Shown here piece by piece: positions 1-7,894 of a stretch of DNA of 64,000 bases (the first letter of the stretch is position 1; every line of letters begins with the position of its first letter). The position numbers and the translations under genes were made by a program. The DNA is from an uncultured Desulfovibrionaceae bacterium (lineage in GTDB: Bacteria > Desulfobacterota > Desulfovibrionia > Desulfovibrionales > Desulfovibrionaceae), in assembly GCA_949299515.1 (NCBI GenBank), contig CASGAP010000009.1, positions 186,001-250,000 of the forward strand, in the 5' to 3' direction. The notes under the pieces were generated by a model. That model had not been told where the DNA came from and made no database searches. It worked only from the letters and a program-made list of their open reading frames with translations.

Positions 1-68
1 TGAACGAGCACGGATATATTCTGCCCGGGCTCGGTGATGCCGGTGACAGAATATTCGGAACAAAATAA
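1..68 (+). CDS. upp: Uracil phosphoribosyltransferase, C-terminal end only
   Basis: The window opens inside this gene. The frame from base 3 reads NEHGYILPGLGDAGDRIFGT, then Lys and TAA. This is the highly conserved Upp C-terminus; the PGLGDAGDR segment contributes to the uracil and PRPP site. Upp converts uracil plus PRPP to UMP in pyrimidine salvage. It lies directly upstream of the uracil permease gene, the usual upp-uraA pairing, with a hairpin in the 49-nt gap. Only about 21 codons are visible, so nothing can be said about its start or promoter. Confidence 0.93.
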   Translation, partial: NEHGYILPGLGDAGDRIFGTK

Positions 69-76
69 TTTTTTAC

Positions 77-106
77 AAAAAAGATTGCGGTGAGGCAATC
101 TTTTTT
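77..106 (+). terminator. Intrinsic terminator or attenuator between upp and uraA
   Basis: A 12-bp perfect inverted repeat (AAAAAAGATTGC / GCAATCTTTTTT, 6-nt loop GGTGAG) ends in a run of T. It lies between two genes that are normally co-transcribed and only about 11 nt before the uraA start. It may therefore set the upp:uraA ratio rather than stop transcription fully. Confidence 0.75.
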
Positions 107-117
107 ATGGGGAAAAT

Positions 118-1383
118 ATGGACCAGACAACCTATTGTTTCAGGCTGAAAGATGCAATTATCGGCGCACAGATGCTGCTTGTCGCTTTTGGCGCATTGGT
201 GCTTGTTCCGCTTTTAACCGGCTTGGACAGCAATGTGGCCTTGTTCACGGCAGGCATCGGAACACTGCTGTTTCAGATTATCACTAAAGGGCAGGTGCCT
301 GTATTTTTGGCTTCTTCCTTTGCGTTTATTGCCCCTATCAATTACGGCGTGCAGACATGGGGGCTTACTGCGGCGCTTGGCGGCATGATTGCCGTGGGCT
401 TTTTTTATATGCTTCTCAGTTTTGTTATTAAAGTGCGCGGCGTGGGATTTATTGTGAATCTGCTTCCGCCCATTGTGACCGGTTCCGTTATTGCGGTTAT
501 CGGTCTTATTTTGGCGCCGACCGGTATGAAAATGGCTATGGGTATTGCCGGCACCGAACAGGTGATTCCGCAGAGTACGGCGCTGATTATATCCATGTCT
601 TCCCTTGCGGCTACTGTTTTGGTTACCATTTTAGGCAGGGGGATTTTGCGTTTGCTGCCGATTATTGTCGGAATTGTAGCAGGCTGTATTGTTTCCGCTT
701 TTATGGGCGTGCTGGATTTGTCACCTGTGGCCAAAGCCGAGTGGTTCGGGTTGCCTAATTTCACGTTTCCGACTTTTGAGCTTGCGCCGATACTGTATTT
801 TGTTCCCGTTGCGCTGGCTCCGGCCATTGAGCATTTCGGCGATGTGCTGGCAATCAGTTCCGTAACGGGCAAAAATTTTATTGAAAAACCCGGCGTCAGC
901 CGCACCATGTTAGGTGACGGACTTGCCACTTCGTTGGCCTGTCTGTTCGGAGGGCCGCCCAATACCACCTATTCCGAAGTAACCGGAGCTGTTGCCCTGA
1001 CCAGAAGCTTTAATCCGGCAATTATGACCTGGGCGGCCATTACTGCTATTTTGCTCTCCTGCGTTGGCAAACTTGGGGCTGTGCTCAGCTGCGTGCCCAT
1101 GCCGGTTATGGGCGGCATTATGATACTGCTTTTTGGCAGCATATTGGTTGTCGGTCTGAATACGCTTGTGCAGAGCCGTGAAAATCTCATGGAAACGCGC
1201 AACCTTGTTATTGTGGCCATGGTTATTATTTTCGGTATTGGCGGCATAAGCGTCAATATCGGCGATTTCCATTTGGGCGGCATAGGGCTTGCGGCGATTA
1301 TCGGCGTTGTGCTGAATTTGGTGCTGCCCGGCAAAAAATATCATCATATAGATATGCCGCATGCCGCGCAGAAGAATGATTAG
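118..1383 (+). CDS. uraA: Uracil:proton symporter UraA (NCS2 family)
   Basis: A 421-residue, very hydrophobic polytopic membrane protein of the nucleobase/cation symporter-2 family, of normal length (about 14 membrane segments expected). Family signatures are visible: the central AIEHFGDVLAIS segment, which carries substrate-binding residues, and the GGPPNTTYSEVTGAVALTR region typical of uracil and xanthine permeases. It takes up uracil across the inner membrane for the Upp reaction encoded just upstream. The start has GGGG five bases before the ATG. Uracil is favoured over xanthine as substrate because of the upp linkage. Confidence 0.94.
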   Translation: MDQTTYCFRLKDAIIGAQMLLVAFGALVLVPLLTGLDSNVALFTAGIGTLLFQIITKGQVPVFLASSFAFIAPINYGVQTWGLTAALGGMIAVGFFYMLLSFVIKVRGVGFIVNLLPPIVTGSVIAVIGLILAPTGMKMAMGIAGTEQVIPQSTALIISMSSLAATVLVTILGRGILRLLPIIVGIVAGCIVSAFMGVLDLSPVAKAEWFGLPNFTFPTFELAPILYFVPVALAPAIEHFGDVLAISSVTGKNFIEKPGVSRTMLGDGLATSLACLFGGPPNTTYSEVTGAVALTRSFNPAIMTWAAITAILLSCVGKLGAVLSCVPMPVMGGIMILLFGSILVVGLNTLVQSRENLMETRNLVIVAMVIIFGIGGISVNIGDFHLGGIGLAAIIGVVLNLVLPGKKYHHIDMPHAAQKND

Positions 1384-1400
1384 GGGATTTTTAACGTATT

Positions 1401-1432
1401 GCCCGGGGAAATAATTCTCCCGGGTTTCTTTT
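1401..1432 (+). terminator. Intrinsic terminator after uraA
   Basis: CCCGGG arms (1402-1407 and 1419-1424), extended by GAA/TTC with one bulge, followed by TTTCTTTT 20 nt after the uraA stop. Confidence 0.75.
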
Positions 1433-1531
1433 AAAGGCAATGGTTTTGAAAAGACAGCTACAAAAATACGTCAATAATTTTATTGTGTTATGGCTTGAGT
1501 GTCTTTTGGGTACTAAACAGTATATTTTTGC

Positions 1532-1559
1532 TTGACAATTATTGATTTTTTAGTAAATT
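1532..1559 (+). promoter_or_regulatory. Sigma-70 promoter for tRNA-Asn
   Basis: Perfect -35 TTGACA at 1532-1537, 16-bp spacer, -10-like TAAATT at 1554-1559. The predicted start is a few bases before the tRNA 5' end. Confidence 0.6.
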
Positions 1560-1572
1560 GAACTTCGGTTGT

Positions 1573-1648
1573 TCCCCGATAGCTCAATAGGCAGAGCGGG
1601 TGACTGTTAATCACTAGGTTGGCGGTTCAAGTCCGTCTCGGGGAGCCA
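1573..1648 (+). tRNA. tRNA-Asn (anticodon GTT)
   Basis: The cloverleaf folds completely. Acceptor arms are TCCCCGA (1573-1579) and TCGGGGA (1638-1644). The D-stem is GCTC/GAGC, the anticodon loop is CTGTTAA with GTT at 1606-1608, and the T-arm carries GGTTCAAGTCC. The discriminator base is G, and CCA is encoded in the DNA (1646-1648). A promoter upstream and a terminator downstream make it a single-gene transcription unit. Confidence 0.97.
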
Positions 1649-1655
1649 GAAATTT

Positions 1656-1690
1656 AGACTTGCTTTTCTTGCAGAAGCAAGTCTTTTTTT
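1656..1690 (+). terminator. Intrinsic terminator of the tRNA-Asn gene
   Basis: Ten-bp perfect stem AGACTTGCTT / AAGCAAGTCT (1656-1665, 1675-1684) followed by seven T, starting 8 nt after the CCA end. Confidence 0.88.
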
Positions 1691-1846
1691 GTATATGGTA
1701 TTTATTTACTGCACGTTTTGGGGATATTTCGGAACGTGCTGTTTTTTTGCTGCTGTTTTGTCAGGCTTGTCTTGGCTGTTTCGGGCTTTATGCTTTACAT
1801 TGCCGGCTGTTTTGGATAGAAAAAAGAAAAAGCGCAGGAGGGGAAT

Positions 1847-2335
1847 ATGTTTGAAAATTTGCCGCAGCTGCACAGAAAGGACAGGGAAATTTCCGAGGAA
1901 GAATGTATCGGGATTTTGCAGCGTGCGGAATATATGGTTATGGCAACTGCCGATATGCAGGGCGTGCCCTATGCCGTGCCGCTGTCTTTTGTGTATCTGC
2001 AGGGAAAAATTTATTTTCACAGCGGTATGCACAAGGGGCATAAGATTTCCAATTTAATGGAAAATCCCCGCTGCAGCTTGGCTGTTGTGGGCAATACGCA
2101 GCCGATATATACCAAGAATTTTACGACCTATTTTGAAAGCGTTGTTATTTTCGGCACGGTGCGGGAACTTGTCTGCGAAGATGAAAAAAAGGCCGTGCTG
2201 TTTGCGCTGGCAGAAAAATATCTGCCTGAGCATATGGATAAAGCGGAAAAAGATATTTCCGCTTCCCTTTCCAGAACGGCAGTATACGAAATCCTGCCGG
2301 AAAAAATATGCGGCAAGGCAAAACGGGCTAAGTAG
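1847..2335 (+). CDS. Pyridoxamine 5'-phosphate oxidase-like (NimA-type) flavoprotein
   Basis: 162 residues with a split beta-barrel PNPOx-like fold. The N-terminal block (MATADMQGVPYAVPLSFVY) and the later KIYFHSGMHKGHKISNLMEN block are characteristic of FMN- or heme-binding small flavoproteins such as NimA-type reductases. In that family the conserved His and Lys near HSGMHKGHK contact the flavin phosphate. The specific substrate cannot be read from sequence. The ATG is preceded by a strong GGAGGGG ribosome site. It seems to be a monocistronic gene between the tRNA and a convergent flavodoxin gene. Confidence 0.82.
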   Translation: MFENLPQLHRKDREISEEECIGILQRAEYMVMATADMQGVPYAVPLSFVYLQGKIYFHSGMHKGHKISNLMENPRCSLAVVGNTQPIYTKNFTTYFESVVIFGTVRELVCEDEKKAVLFALAEKYLPEHMDKAEKDISASLSRTAVYEILPEKICGKAKRAK

Positions 2336-2345
2336 GCTTATCAGC

Positions 2346-2894
2346 TTAGTTTGCCGTATCTGCAAGTTTTCTGTACTGTTCTTCCGCCGCTGTAACTGTA
2401 TCGAAAAATTTTTGAAAATTTTCGCAGTCCTGCGTGTCGGGGTGCTTTAATCCTTCCAGAAGGCGTTTTTTTCGTTCGTCCGTCATGGGGTGTTTGGTGC
2501 TGCCAGCCTGCATTTTTTGCGTCAGGCGTTTTTCAGTCAGTTTTCCCAAACATAAAAATCCGCCGAGAACGGTGTTTCCGTGCAGGCAGTCTTTTGCCGC
2601 GGAAAGGCAGCGCCTGGCATGGTCGGAATCCGGATAGGCGGCAAGCGTGCCGAAAACGGCAGTACGGACATTTTTAAGGCTCTGCATGAAACGCAGCATA
2701 CGCGGATCGGGTTTGCCGCGGTAGACCCAAAATCCGAGAAAAAGAATATCGTATTCCGAACGGCGGATTTTATCGTTGATTTGCCGTACCTGTTCTATGG
2801 GCAGGCAGGTTATGTTGTGGGTTCTGCTTTGTATTGCCTGTGCCAGTTTTTGGGTGTTTCCTGTTACGCTTGAATAGAGTATAAGAATGTTCAT
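2346..2894 (-). CDS. Flavodoxin-family protein
   Basis: From ATG 2894 the protein is about 182 residues and begins MNILILYSSVTGNTQKLAQA, the phosphate-binding loop that holds FMN in flavodoxins (S/T-x-T-G-N-T). A further ATG nine codons upstream (2921) is in frame, but the flavodoxin fold begins at 2894. The middle part (ILFLGFWVYRGKPD) matches the flavin-ring loop position, and the C-terminal part is long and charged. Probably a low-potential electron carrier or flavodoxin-like oxidoreductase. It is divergent from the polyferredoxin gene at 2998, which suggests a redox theme, but the partner is unknown. No strong ribosome site is visible. Confidence 0.8.
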   Translation of the reverse strand: MNILILYSSVTGNTQKLAQAIQSRTHNITCLPIEQVRQINDKIRRSEYDILFLGFWVYRGKPDPRMLRFMQSLKNVRTAVFGTLAAYPDSDHARRCLSAAKDCLHGNTVLGGFLCLGKLTEKRLTQKMQAGSTKHPMTDERKKRLLEGLKHPDTQDCENFQKFFDTVTAAEEQYRKLADTAN

Positions 2895-2997
2895 AGGTGC
2901 TGTATAGCATACTTTGGGCATAAATGCAAAAACAACGCAGGTGCAAAGCGGTGTTTGTGCTGTTGTGGAATGCTGCGAAAAATTAGGAGAAGCAATA

Positions 2998-4311
2998 ATG
3001 TCTGCAGGTGCTGGGTTGTTTCATTTCTTCGGTGCAACTATGACTGCGGTGCTTATGGCGCATTTTTTTCGGGCAGGGGAATATGGCTTATGCGCGGCGG
3101 CGGCAGGTTTGATTGTGTTTTTGTTTTCGCGCAGTGCATGGAAAAAGTACGTTGTCAGTTTTATGCTTTTTGGTGCGGCAGGCGAGTGGTGTCTTACTGC
3201 CGGAACATTGGTGCAGATGCGTATGTTGTTTGGACAGGATTATCTCCGGGCTGCTGCCATTTTGCTGGCAGTTATTTTTTTAACAGTATGCTGTGCCGCT
3301 TTTTTATACGAATATGCCGGCAAGAAACAGGAATATCTGGCAAAACTGAAAGCTGCTGTTTTTATGATCTGTTTTGGGCTTATTTTGTTTGTCGGTTCGC
3401 TTGCGCCGGTAAAAACGCTTATGCTTGAACGGTATCTGCCTTTGTTTGGCGCAGTGCAGGCTTTTTTGCTGGCTTGGTACGGGGTATGGATTTTTGAAAA
3501 ATTGGAACGGCGCAGCACTCATGCCAAATACAGGAAACGGATTTGGCTGATTTTTTGCGCTGTTTTTTTCGGTCAGCTTGTGCTTGGTTTGCTCGGTTTT
3601 GAAAAGTTTTTGATGAGCGGAAAACTGCATTTTCCTGTGCCGGCTTTTATTTATTTTACGGCACTGTATAAGGGAGCGGCAGGTTTTATGCTGGGATTGG
3701 TGCTTTTTGCCGTACTGCTGACAGGGTCGGCATGGTGCAGCCATTTATGCTATTTCGGGCCTTTTGACGCTGCCGCGGCGCAAAAAAAAGTTCCTTTGCC
3801 GGGACGCTTGGAAAAATGCTTAGCATACAGCCGTTATGCCGTGTTCGGCACAGGCGGCATAACGGCTGTTTTGCTTGCGTATTTTCAGTGTTCTTTAACC
3901 GTTGTTCTGTTGTTTTCCTGGGCATATATTGCCGTCACTTTTGCCGTTATTCTGCTGCTGTCCAAAAAATACGGCATAATGGCGCACTGTTCGGCTTTTT
4001 GTCCCATGGGGATTATTATTAATGTTTTGGGGAAATGTTCTCCTTGGCGTATGCGGGTTTCATCGGCCTGCGACAACTGCGGTGCCTGTGAGAAAGTCTG
4101 CAGGTACCGGGCAGTTTCTGCCGAAAGCCGCGCTGCGGGTACGGTGCGTTTTAACTGTTCGCTGTGTCTTGACTGCATGGATGTATGCAGACATAATGCC
4201 ATTTCTTTGCGTTTGGCGGGATTTAAAACGGAACCGCAGAAAGCAAGGCTGGTATTCTTATGTTTTGTTGTTGTAATTCATGTACTTTTTTTGTCCTTTG
4301 CCAGAGTCTGA
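2998..4311 (+). CDS. Membrane-bound polyferredoxin (NapH/CcoG-like 4Fe-4S protein)
   Basis: 437 residues from the ATG at 2998, chosen for its AGGAG site; an in-frame ATG at 2914 lacks one. Multiple hydrophobic segments fill the first about 345 residues. The protein carries CxxxC pairs at C247/C251 and C331/C335 (CSAFCPMG), the CxxxCP motif of the NapH family. Two complete ferredoxin motifs follow: CDNCGACEKVC (C358-C361-C364-C368) and CSLCLDCMDVC (C387-C390-C393-C397). A last hydrophobic segment closes the protein. The family passes electrons between the quinone pool and soluble or periplasmic redox partners. No reductase partner is adjacent, so the pathway is not determined. Confidence 0.85.
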   Translation: MSAGAGLFHFFGATMTAVLMAHFFRAGEYGLCAAAAGLIVFLFSRSAWKKYVVSFMLFGAAGEWCLTAGTLVQMRMLFGQDYLRAAAILLAVIFLTVCCAAFLYEYAGKKQEYLAKLKAAVFMICFGLILFVGSLAPVKTLMLERYLPLFGAVQAFLLAWYGVWIFEKLERRSTHAKYRKRIWLIFCAVFFGQLVLGLLGFEKFLMSGKLHFPVPAFIYFTALYKGAAGFMLGLVLFAVLLTGSAWCSHLCYFGPFDAAAAQKKVPLPGRLEKCLAYSRYAVFGTGGITAVLLAYFQCSLTVVLLFSWAYIAVTFAVILLLSKKYGIMAHCSAFCPMGIIINVLGKCSPWRMRVSSACDNCGACEKVCRYRAVSAESRAAGTVRFNCSLCLDCMDVCRHNAISLRLAGFKTEPQKARLVFLCFVVVIHVLFLSFARV

Positions 4312-4390
4312 AAATTTCTGCTTTTCCTGCTTGACGGAAAAAACGGAACAAGGTATAAAAATAGAATACATTATGCTGGAGGATAACAGT

Positions 4391-4582
4391 ATGAATTGGA
4401 TGCAGATGGGCGAAACCATTCACAGTCCCGCACCTTGGGATCTGCCGCTGTGGGACCCCTCACATGTTGTTTTTTTCGGGGTACTGTACGCCGTGCTGAT
4501 TTGTCTTGGTGTCGGTTTATCCCTTGTGTTCCGCGGTGCCATGAAAGATATGAAAAATGAAGAGCACGGCGCAGGGCATTAA
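4391..4582 (+). CDS. Small single-span membrane protein next to polyferredoxin
   Basis: A 63-residue protein starting MNWMQMGETIHSPAPWDLP. One strong hydrophobic segment (about residues 25-45, HVVFFGVLYAVLICLGVGL) is followed by a charged tail ending in EEHGAGH. The ATG is chosen because GGAGG lies nine bases before it; an in-frame ATG at 4373 precedes the ribosome site. It follows the polyferredoxin gene by 79 nt on the same strand. I do not recognise the family. The one-span topology with a His/Glu tail would suit a small redox-complex subunit, but that is a guess. Confidence 0.7.
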   Translation: MNWMQMGETIHSPAPWDLPLWDPSHVVFFGVLYAVLICLGVGLSLVFRGAMKDMKNEEHGAGH

Positions 4583-4733
4583 AATTTAAAACTCCGCAAT
4601 TTGTGCTTGTCTTTTTTTTTGAAATAGTATATTAAATTTTTTCGCTCATTTAGTGAGTGTGATGTGTCATGCAAAATAAAGGGACGTTATATTCCTTTGT
4701 GACACAAAATACCCGAAAAAGGTGGTGATTTTA

Positions 4734-4937
4734 GTGCCCGGAGTATTCTTAAACGAAGACGAATACAATTTCGATCTCGCTTTGCGTCGCTTTAAAAAAC
4801 AAGTGGAAAAAGCCGGTATTCTTTCTGAAATGAAAAAACGCCAGCATTTTGAAAAGCCAAGCGTAATGCGCAAAAAGAAAAAGGCTGCTGCTCGCAAGCG
4901 TCTTATGAAAAAAATGCGTAAGATCAACATGGCATAA
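4734..4937 (+). CDS. rpsU: 30S ribosomal protein S21
   Basis: 67 residues from a GTG at 4734, giving the canonical N-terminus [20 protein letters not shown]; the frame is also open back to an ATG at 4722 but the S21 fold starts at the GTG. The [11 protein letters not shown] core and the very basic C-terminal tail ([17 protein letters not shown]) are textbook S21, a small-subunit protein involved in initiation. The ribosome site is GGTGGTGAT. It heads the rpsU-dnaG-rpoD neighbourhood but is closed off by its own terminator. Confidence 0.95.
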   Translation: MPGVFLNEDEYNFDLALRRFKKQVEKAGILSEMKKRQHFEKPSVMRKKKKAAARKRLMKKMRKINMA

Positions 4938-4980
4938 TTTGGTTGCTGTACCTTTTGGTATTGAATAAATTAAGCTAGGT

Positions 4981-5013
4981 AAACCGGAAGTCTTTTCTTG
5001 ATTTCCGGTTTCT
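4981..5013 (+). terminator. Intrinsic terminator after rpsU
   Basis: Nine-bp stem AAACCGGAA / TTCCGGTTT (4981-4989, 5003-5011) followed by a short T-rich tail. It separates rpsU from yqeY-mutS2-dnaG-rpoD and may be partial, as in other macromolecular-synthesis operons. Confidence 0.7.
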
Positions 5014-5069
5014 TAACATTATACGCCGTCAAATAAAGCGCCGTAAAAACCGTCAGAAAGGGATTTGCT

Positions 5070-5528
5070 ATGAGCATTGCTGAAAAAATAGAAAAAGATT
5101 ATGTGGAAGCATATAAGCATAAAGATAAAACCCGCTTGGAAACGCTGCGTCTTTTAAAAACCGCCGCTAAAAACAGACAGGTTGAGCTTATGCAGTCTTT
5201 GGTGCCTCTTTCCGACGACGAATATATGTCCGTTCTGCTGAAACAGGTAAAACAGCGTCAGGAATCCATTGAACTTTACAGAAATGCCAACCGCGGCGAT
5301 TTGGCAGACAAAGAACAGGCAGAACTGGAAATCCTGCAGGAATATCTGCCCAAACAGCTTACCGAAGAAGAAGTTGCCAAAGTAATAGAAGATGCCTGCG
5401 CGCCGTTTCTTTCCGAAGGCATGAAAGCCATGGGCAAAGTGATTAAATCCATAATGGATGCCTATAAAGGACAGGTGGACGGAAAAGCGGTCAGCGAAGC
5501 CGTCAAAGCGCGCCTGCAGAAAGGATAA
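5070..5528 (+). CDS. yqeY: YqeY (GatB/YqeY domain) protein
   Basis: 152 residues, the usual length of stand-alone YqeY proteins. The helical GatB/YqeY domain is recognisable from MSIAEKIEKDYVEAYKHKDKTRLETLRLLKTAAKN-type spacing and the C-terminal VDGKAVSEAVKARL segment. In the amidotransferase GatB this domain binds tRNA; the free-standing protein has been thought to act on tRNA or in amidotransferase-like roles, but its function is not settled. An AAAGGGAT ribosome site precedes the ATG. It lies between rpsU and mutS2, 21 nt before mutS2. Confidence 0.9.
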   Translation: MSIAEKIEKDYVEAYKHKDKTRLETLRLLKTAAKNRQVELMQSLVPLSDDEYMSVLLKQVKQRQESIELYRNANRGDLADKEQAELEILQEYLPKQLTEEEVAKVIEDACAPFLSEGMKAMGKVIKSIMDAYKGQVDGKAVSEAVKARLQKG

Positions 5529-5549
5529 TAAGTATACGCCATTATTTTT

Positions 5550-7883
5550 ATGGATAAATTCAGTTTACAGGCTTTAGAGTATTCCAAAGTGTTGCAGTTT
5601 TTAGCGTCTTTTTGCCGGTCCGAAGCCGGAAAAAATGCGGCTCTTTCACTGCGTCCGTTTTCTTCTCTTGACGAAATAGAACATTTTCAGCGTATTTTTG
5701 ACGAATACGCTTTGTGGAAAAGCAAAGGGGATTTTGCCCTGCATGATTTTCCCGATATCAGTCCTTTGCTTGCCCAAATCGCGGAACAGAAGTTTGCGCC
5801 CGATACCGACGATTTTTGGGCGGTGCGCGAGGTTTTGAAGCTTGCAAAAAATGTCTATGTTTCTTTTCATGCCAATGAAAAGGATTTGCCCTGTTTTCTG
5901 GCGCGGTATGATTTTGTTTTTCCCGAAAAGTCTTATTCCGCGCTCATGCGCTGCATAGCCGACGACGCATCGTTTAAAGACGAAAGCAGTCCCGGGCTTT
6001 TGCTGGTGCGCGGCGAACTGCGCAGTCTGCATCAAAGCTGCCTCAGGAAAGTAAAGGAATTCTGCGAACAGTACAATATTGGCCATTACCTGCAGGACGA
6101 TTACATGACTGTTGTGGGCGACAGATATGTTCTTCCGCTGAAAGCCAATTTCAAAGGCCGTCTGCAGGGCATTATCCATGATTATTCCCGTACCGGCGAA
6201 ACCCTGTATTTTGAACCCATGTTTTTGGTGGAACTGAATAACCGCCTGCAGGAACTCAAACAGGAAGAACGGGAAGAAATTCATAAAATTATTCTGCTGA
6301 TAAAAGATTTGTTTTATCAGGAAGCGGAAAGTATCGAACAGGCGTGGAAATTCCTGGTGCTGATGGATTTAAACGAGGCTAAATTCGGTTTGGCGTCGGC
6401 TTATGTTGCCAAACACAAAAAAAATCAGGGGGCCGAGGGGCATTGCGTGCCGTTCGGGCATACGCTTTCGCTTATGCAGGCATATCACCCTCTGCTTTTG
6501 CTGGAAAACAACAAAACCGCTTCTGCGGCGCCGGTGCAGCCCATTGACTTAATTTTCCGCAAACAGGACAGGGTGCTTGTAATCAGCGGCGGCAACTCCG
6601 GCGGCAAAACCGTGGCATTGAAAACGCTGGGGCTTATCGGGCTTATGAGTCTGACGGCTCTGCCTGTGCCCGCTGCCAAAGGGTCAAGCATTTTGTTTTG
6701 GACGCGCATTCATGCGTTTATCGGCGACGAACAGAGCCTTGACGACCATGTTTCCACGTTTACCGGTCAGATACGGCATTTGGCAAGCATTTGGGACGAG
6801 CTTGACGGCAGTCATCTGCTTTTGCTTGACGAATTCGGGGCAGGCACAGACCCTTCCCAGGGTGCGGCTCTTGCTCAGGCCGTGCTTGACGGTATGCTGG
6901 AGAAACGCTGCTATGCGGTGAGCGCAACGCATTTTCCGGCTTTAAAAACCTATGCATTGACCAATGAAGGCGTGCGTGCCGCTTCCGTACTTTTTGACGA
7001 AAGCAATAAAAAGCCGCTGTACAAGCTGGCCTATGACCAGGTAGGCGCGAGCAAGGCGCTGGATGTGGCGCGCGAACACGGGCTCAGTGAAGAAATTTTG
7101 GCAAAAGCTTCCCATTATCTGCTTGTGGATACCAAGGAACAGGACGCCGTAATCGCCAAGCTGAATGCCGTGGCCGTGGAGCGGGAAAAAGAGCTGGAGC
7201 ATTTGCGGGCGGAACTGCAGAAAACCAAGCAGAAGCGCGAACAGCTGCAGGCCAGGTACGAAAAGGACGTGCAGGCGCTGCAGGCGGAATTCAGGGAAAA
7301 ATCCCAGGAACTTATGCGTGCTTGGAAAAGCGAGAAAGTAAGCGCCAAGGAAGCCATGAAAAAACTGGGGCAGCTGCGCACGGAACTCGGCAGGAACGAA
7401 GCGCAGAAAGAAGAAGCCGCACCTGTTGACGAAACAGCCCTGAAGACGGGCATAGAAGTTTTGCACAGACCGTGGAACAAAAAAGCCCTGGTGCAGGAAA
7501 TAGACGCCAAAGCTAAAAAAGTAAAAATAAATTTAGGCGGCGTCGCCATGTGGGCGCCTTTTAAAGATATTGAAATAACGGGAAATTCTGCCAAGTCTTT
7601 GCAGAAAGGCAGCGTAACGCAAAATATTTCTCAGCAAAAATCAAGTTTTACCCTTGACTTGAGGGGAAAACGTGCTGATTTAGCTATTGCGGAACTGCAG
7701 CAATTTTTAGACAATGCCCTTATTGCAGGCTACGATACCGTGGAAATTATTCACGGCCGCGGCACCGGGGCATTGCGCAAAGCCGTACATGAGGTATTGA
7801 AGGGGTACAGCGCCATCGAAAGTTTTCAGCTTGCCACGGAGGAAAACGGCGGTGACGGTATGACAATGGTAACATTTCGCTGA
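5550..7883 (+). CDS. mutS2: Endonuclease MutS2
   Basis: 777 residues, full length for MutS2. It has MutS-type core helices, an ATPase domain with Walker A GGNSGGKT (about residues 346-354) and Walker B LLLLDEFGAGTDPSQGAAL (about 424), and a long charged coiled coil (about 535-640). The C-terminal Smr nuclease domain (about 698-775) carries LDLRGKRAD and IIHGRGTGALRK. It lacks the MutS mismatch-recognition N-terminus, so it is not a mismatch-repair MutS. The family limits homologous recombination or acts on collided ribosomes in different bacteria. No clear ribosome site precedes the ATG. It is 11 nt upstream of dnaG. Confidence 0.95.
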   Translation: MDKFSLQALEYSKVLQFLASFCRSEAGKNAALSLRPFSSLDEIEHFQRIFDEYALWKSKGDFALHDFPDISPLLAQIAEQKFAPDTDDFWAVREVLKLAKNVYVSFHANEKDLPCFLARYDFVFPEKSYSALMRCIADDASFKDESSPGLLLVRGELRSLHQSCLRKVKEFCEQYNIGHYLQDDYMTVVGDRYVLPLKANFKGRLQGIIHDYSRTGETLYFEPMFLVELNNRLQELKQEEREEIHKIILLIKDLFYQEAESIEQAWKFLVLMDLNEAKFGLASAYVAKHKKNQGAEGHCVPFGHTLSLMQAYHPLLLLENNKTASAAPVQPIDLIFRKQDRVLVISGGNSGGKTVALKTLGLIGLMSLTALPVPAAKGSSILFWTRIHAFIGDEQSLDDHVSTFTGQIRHLASIWDELDGSHLLLLDEFGAGTDPSQGAALAQAVLDGMLEKRCYAVSATHFPALKTYALTNEGVRAASVLFDESNKKPLYKLAYDQVGASKALDVAREHGLSEEILAKASHYLLVDTKEQDAVIAKLNAVAVEREKELEHLRAELQKTKQKREQLQARYEKDVQALQAEFREKSQELMRAWKSEKVSAKEAMKKLGQLRTELGRNEAQKEEAAPVDETALKTGIEVLHRPWNKKALVQEIDAKAKKVKINLGGVAMWAPFKDIEITGNSAKSLQKGSVTQNISQQKSSFTLDLRGKRADLAIAELQQFLDNALIAGYDTVEIIHGRGTGALRKAVHEVLKGYSAIESFQLATEENGGDGMTMVTFR

Positions 7884-7894
7884 CAGGTGAAACA

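Noticed and set aside
405..968. Long open frame antisense to uraA
   Set aside because: Low-complexity shadow of a membrane-protein gene; no ribosome site or recognisable domain. The same applies to long antisense frames at 49408-50637 and 10221-10985.
1689..2057. Open frames overlapping the start of the PNPOx-like gene
   Set aside because: Another frame of the same DNA has a strong ribosome site and a clear domain; these do not.
4601..4633. Promoter-like hexamers upstream of rpsU
   Set aside because: TTGTGC/TTGTCT and TATATT are not at an acceptable spacing (21, 15 or 12 bp).
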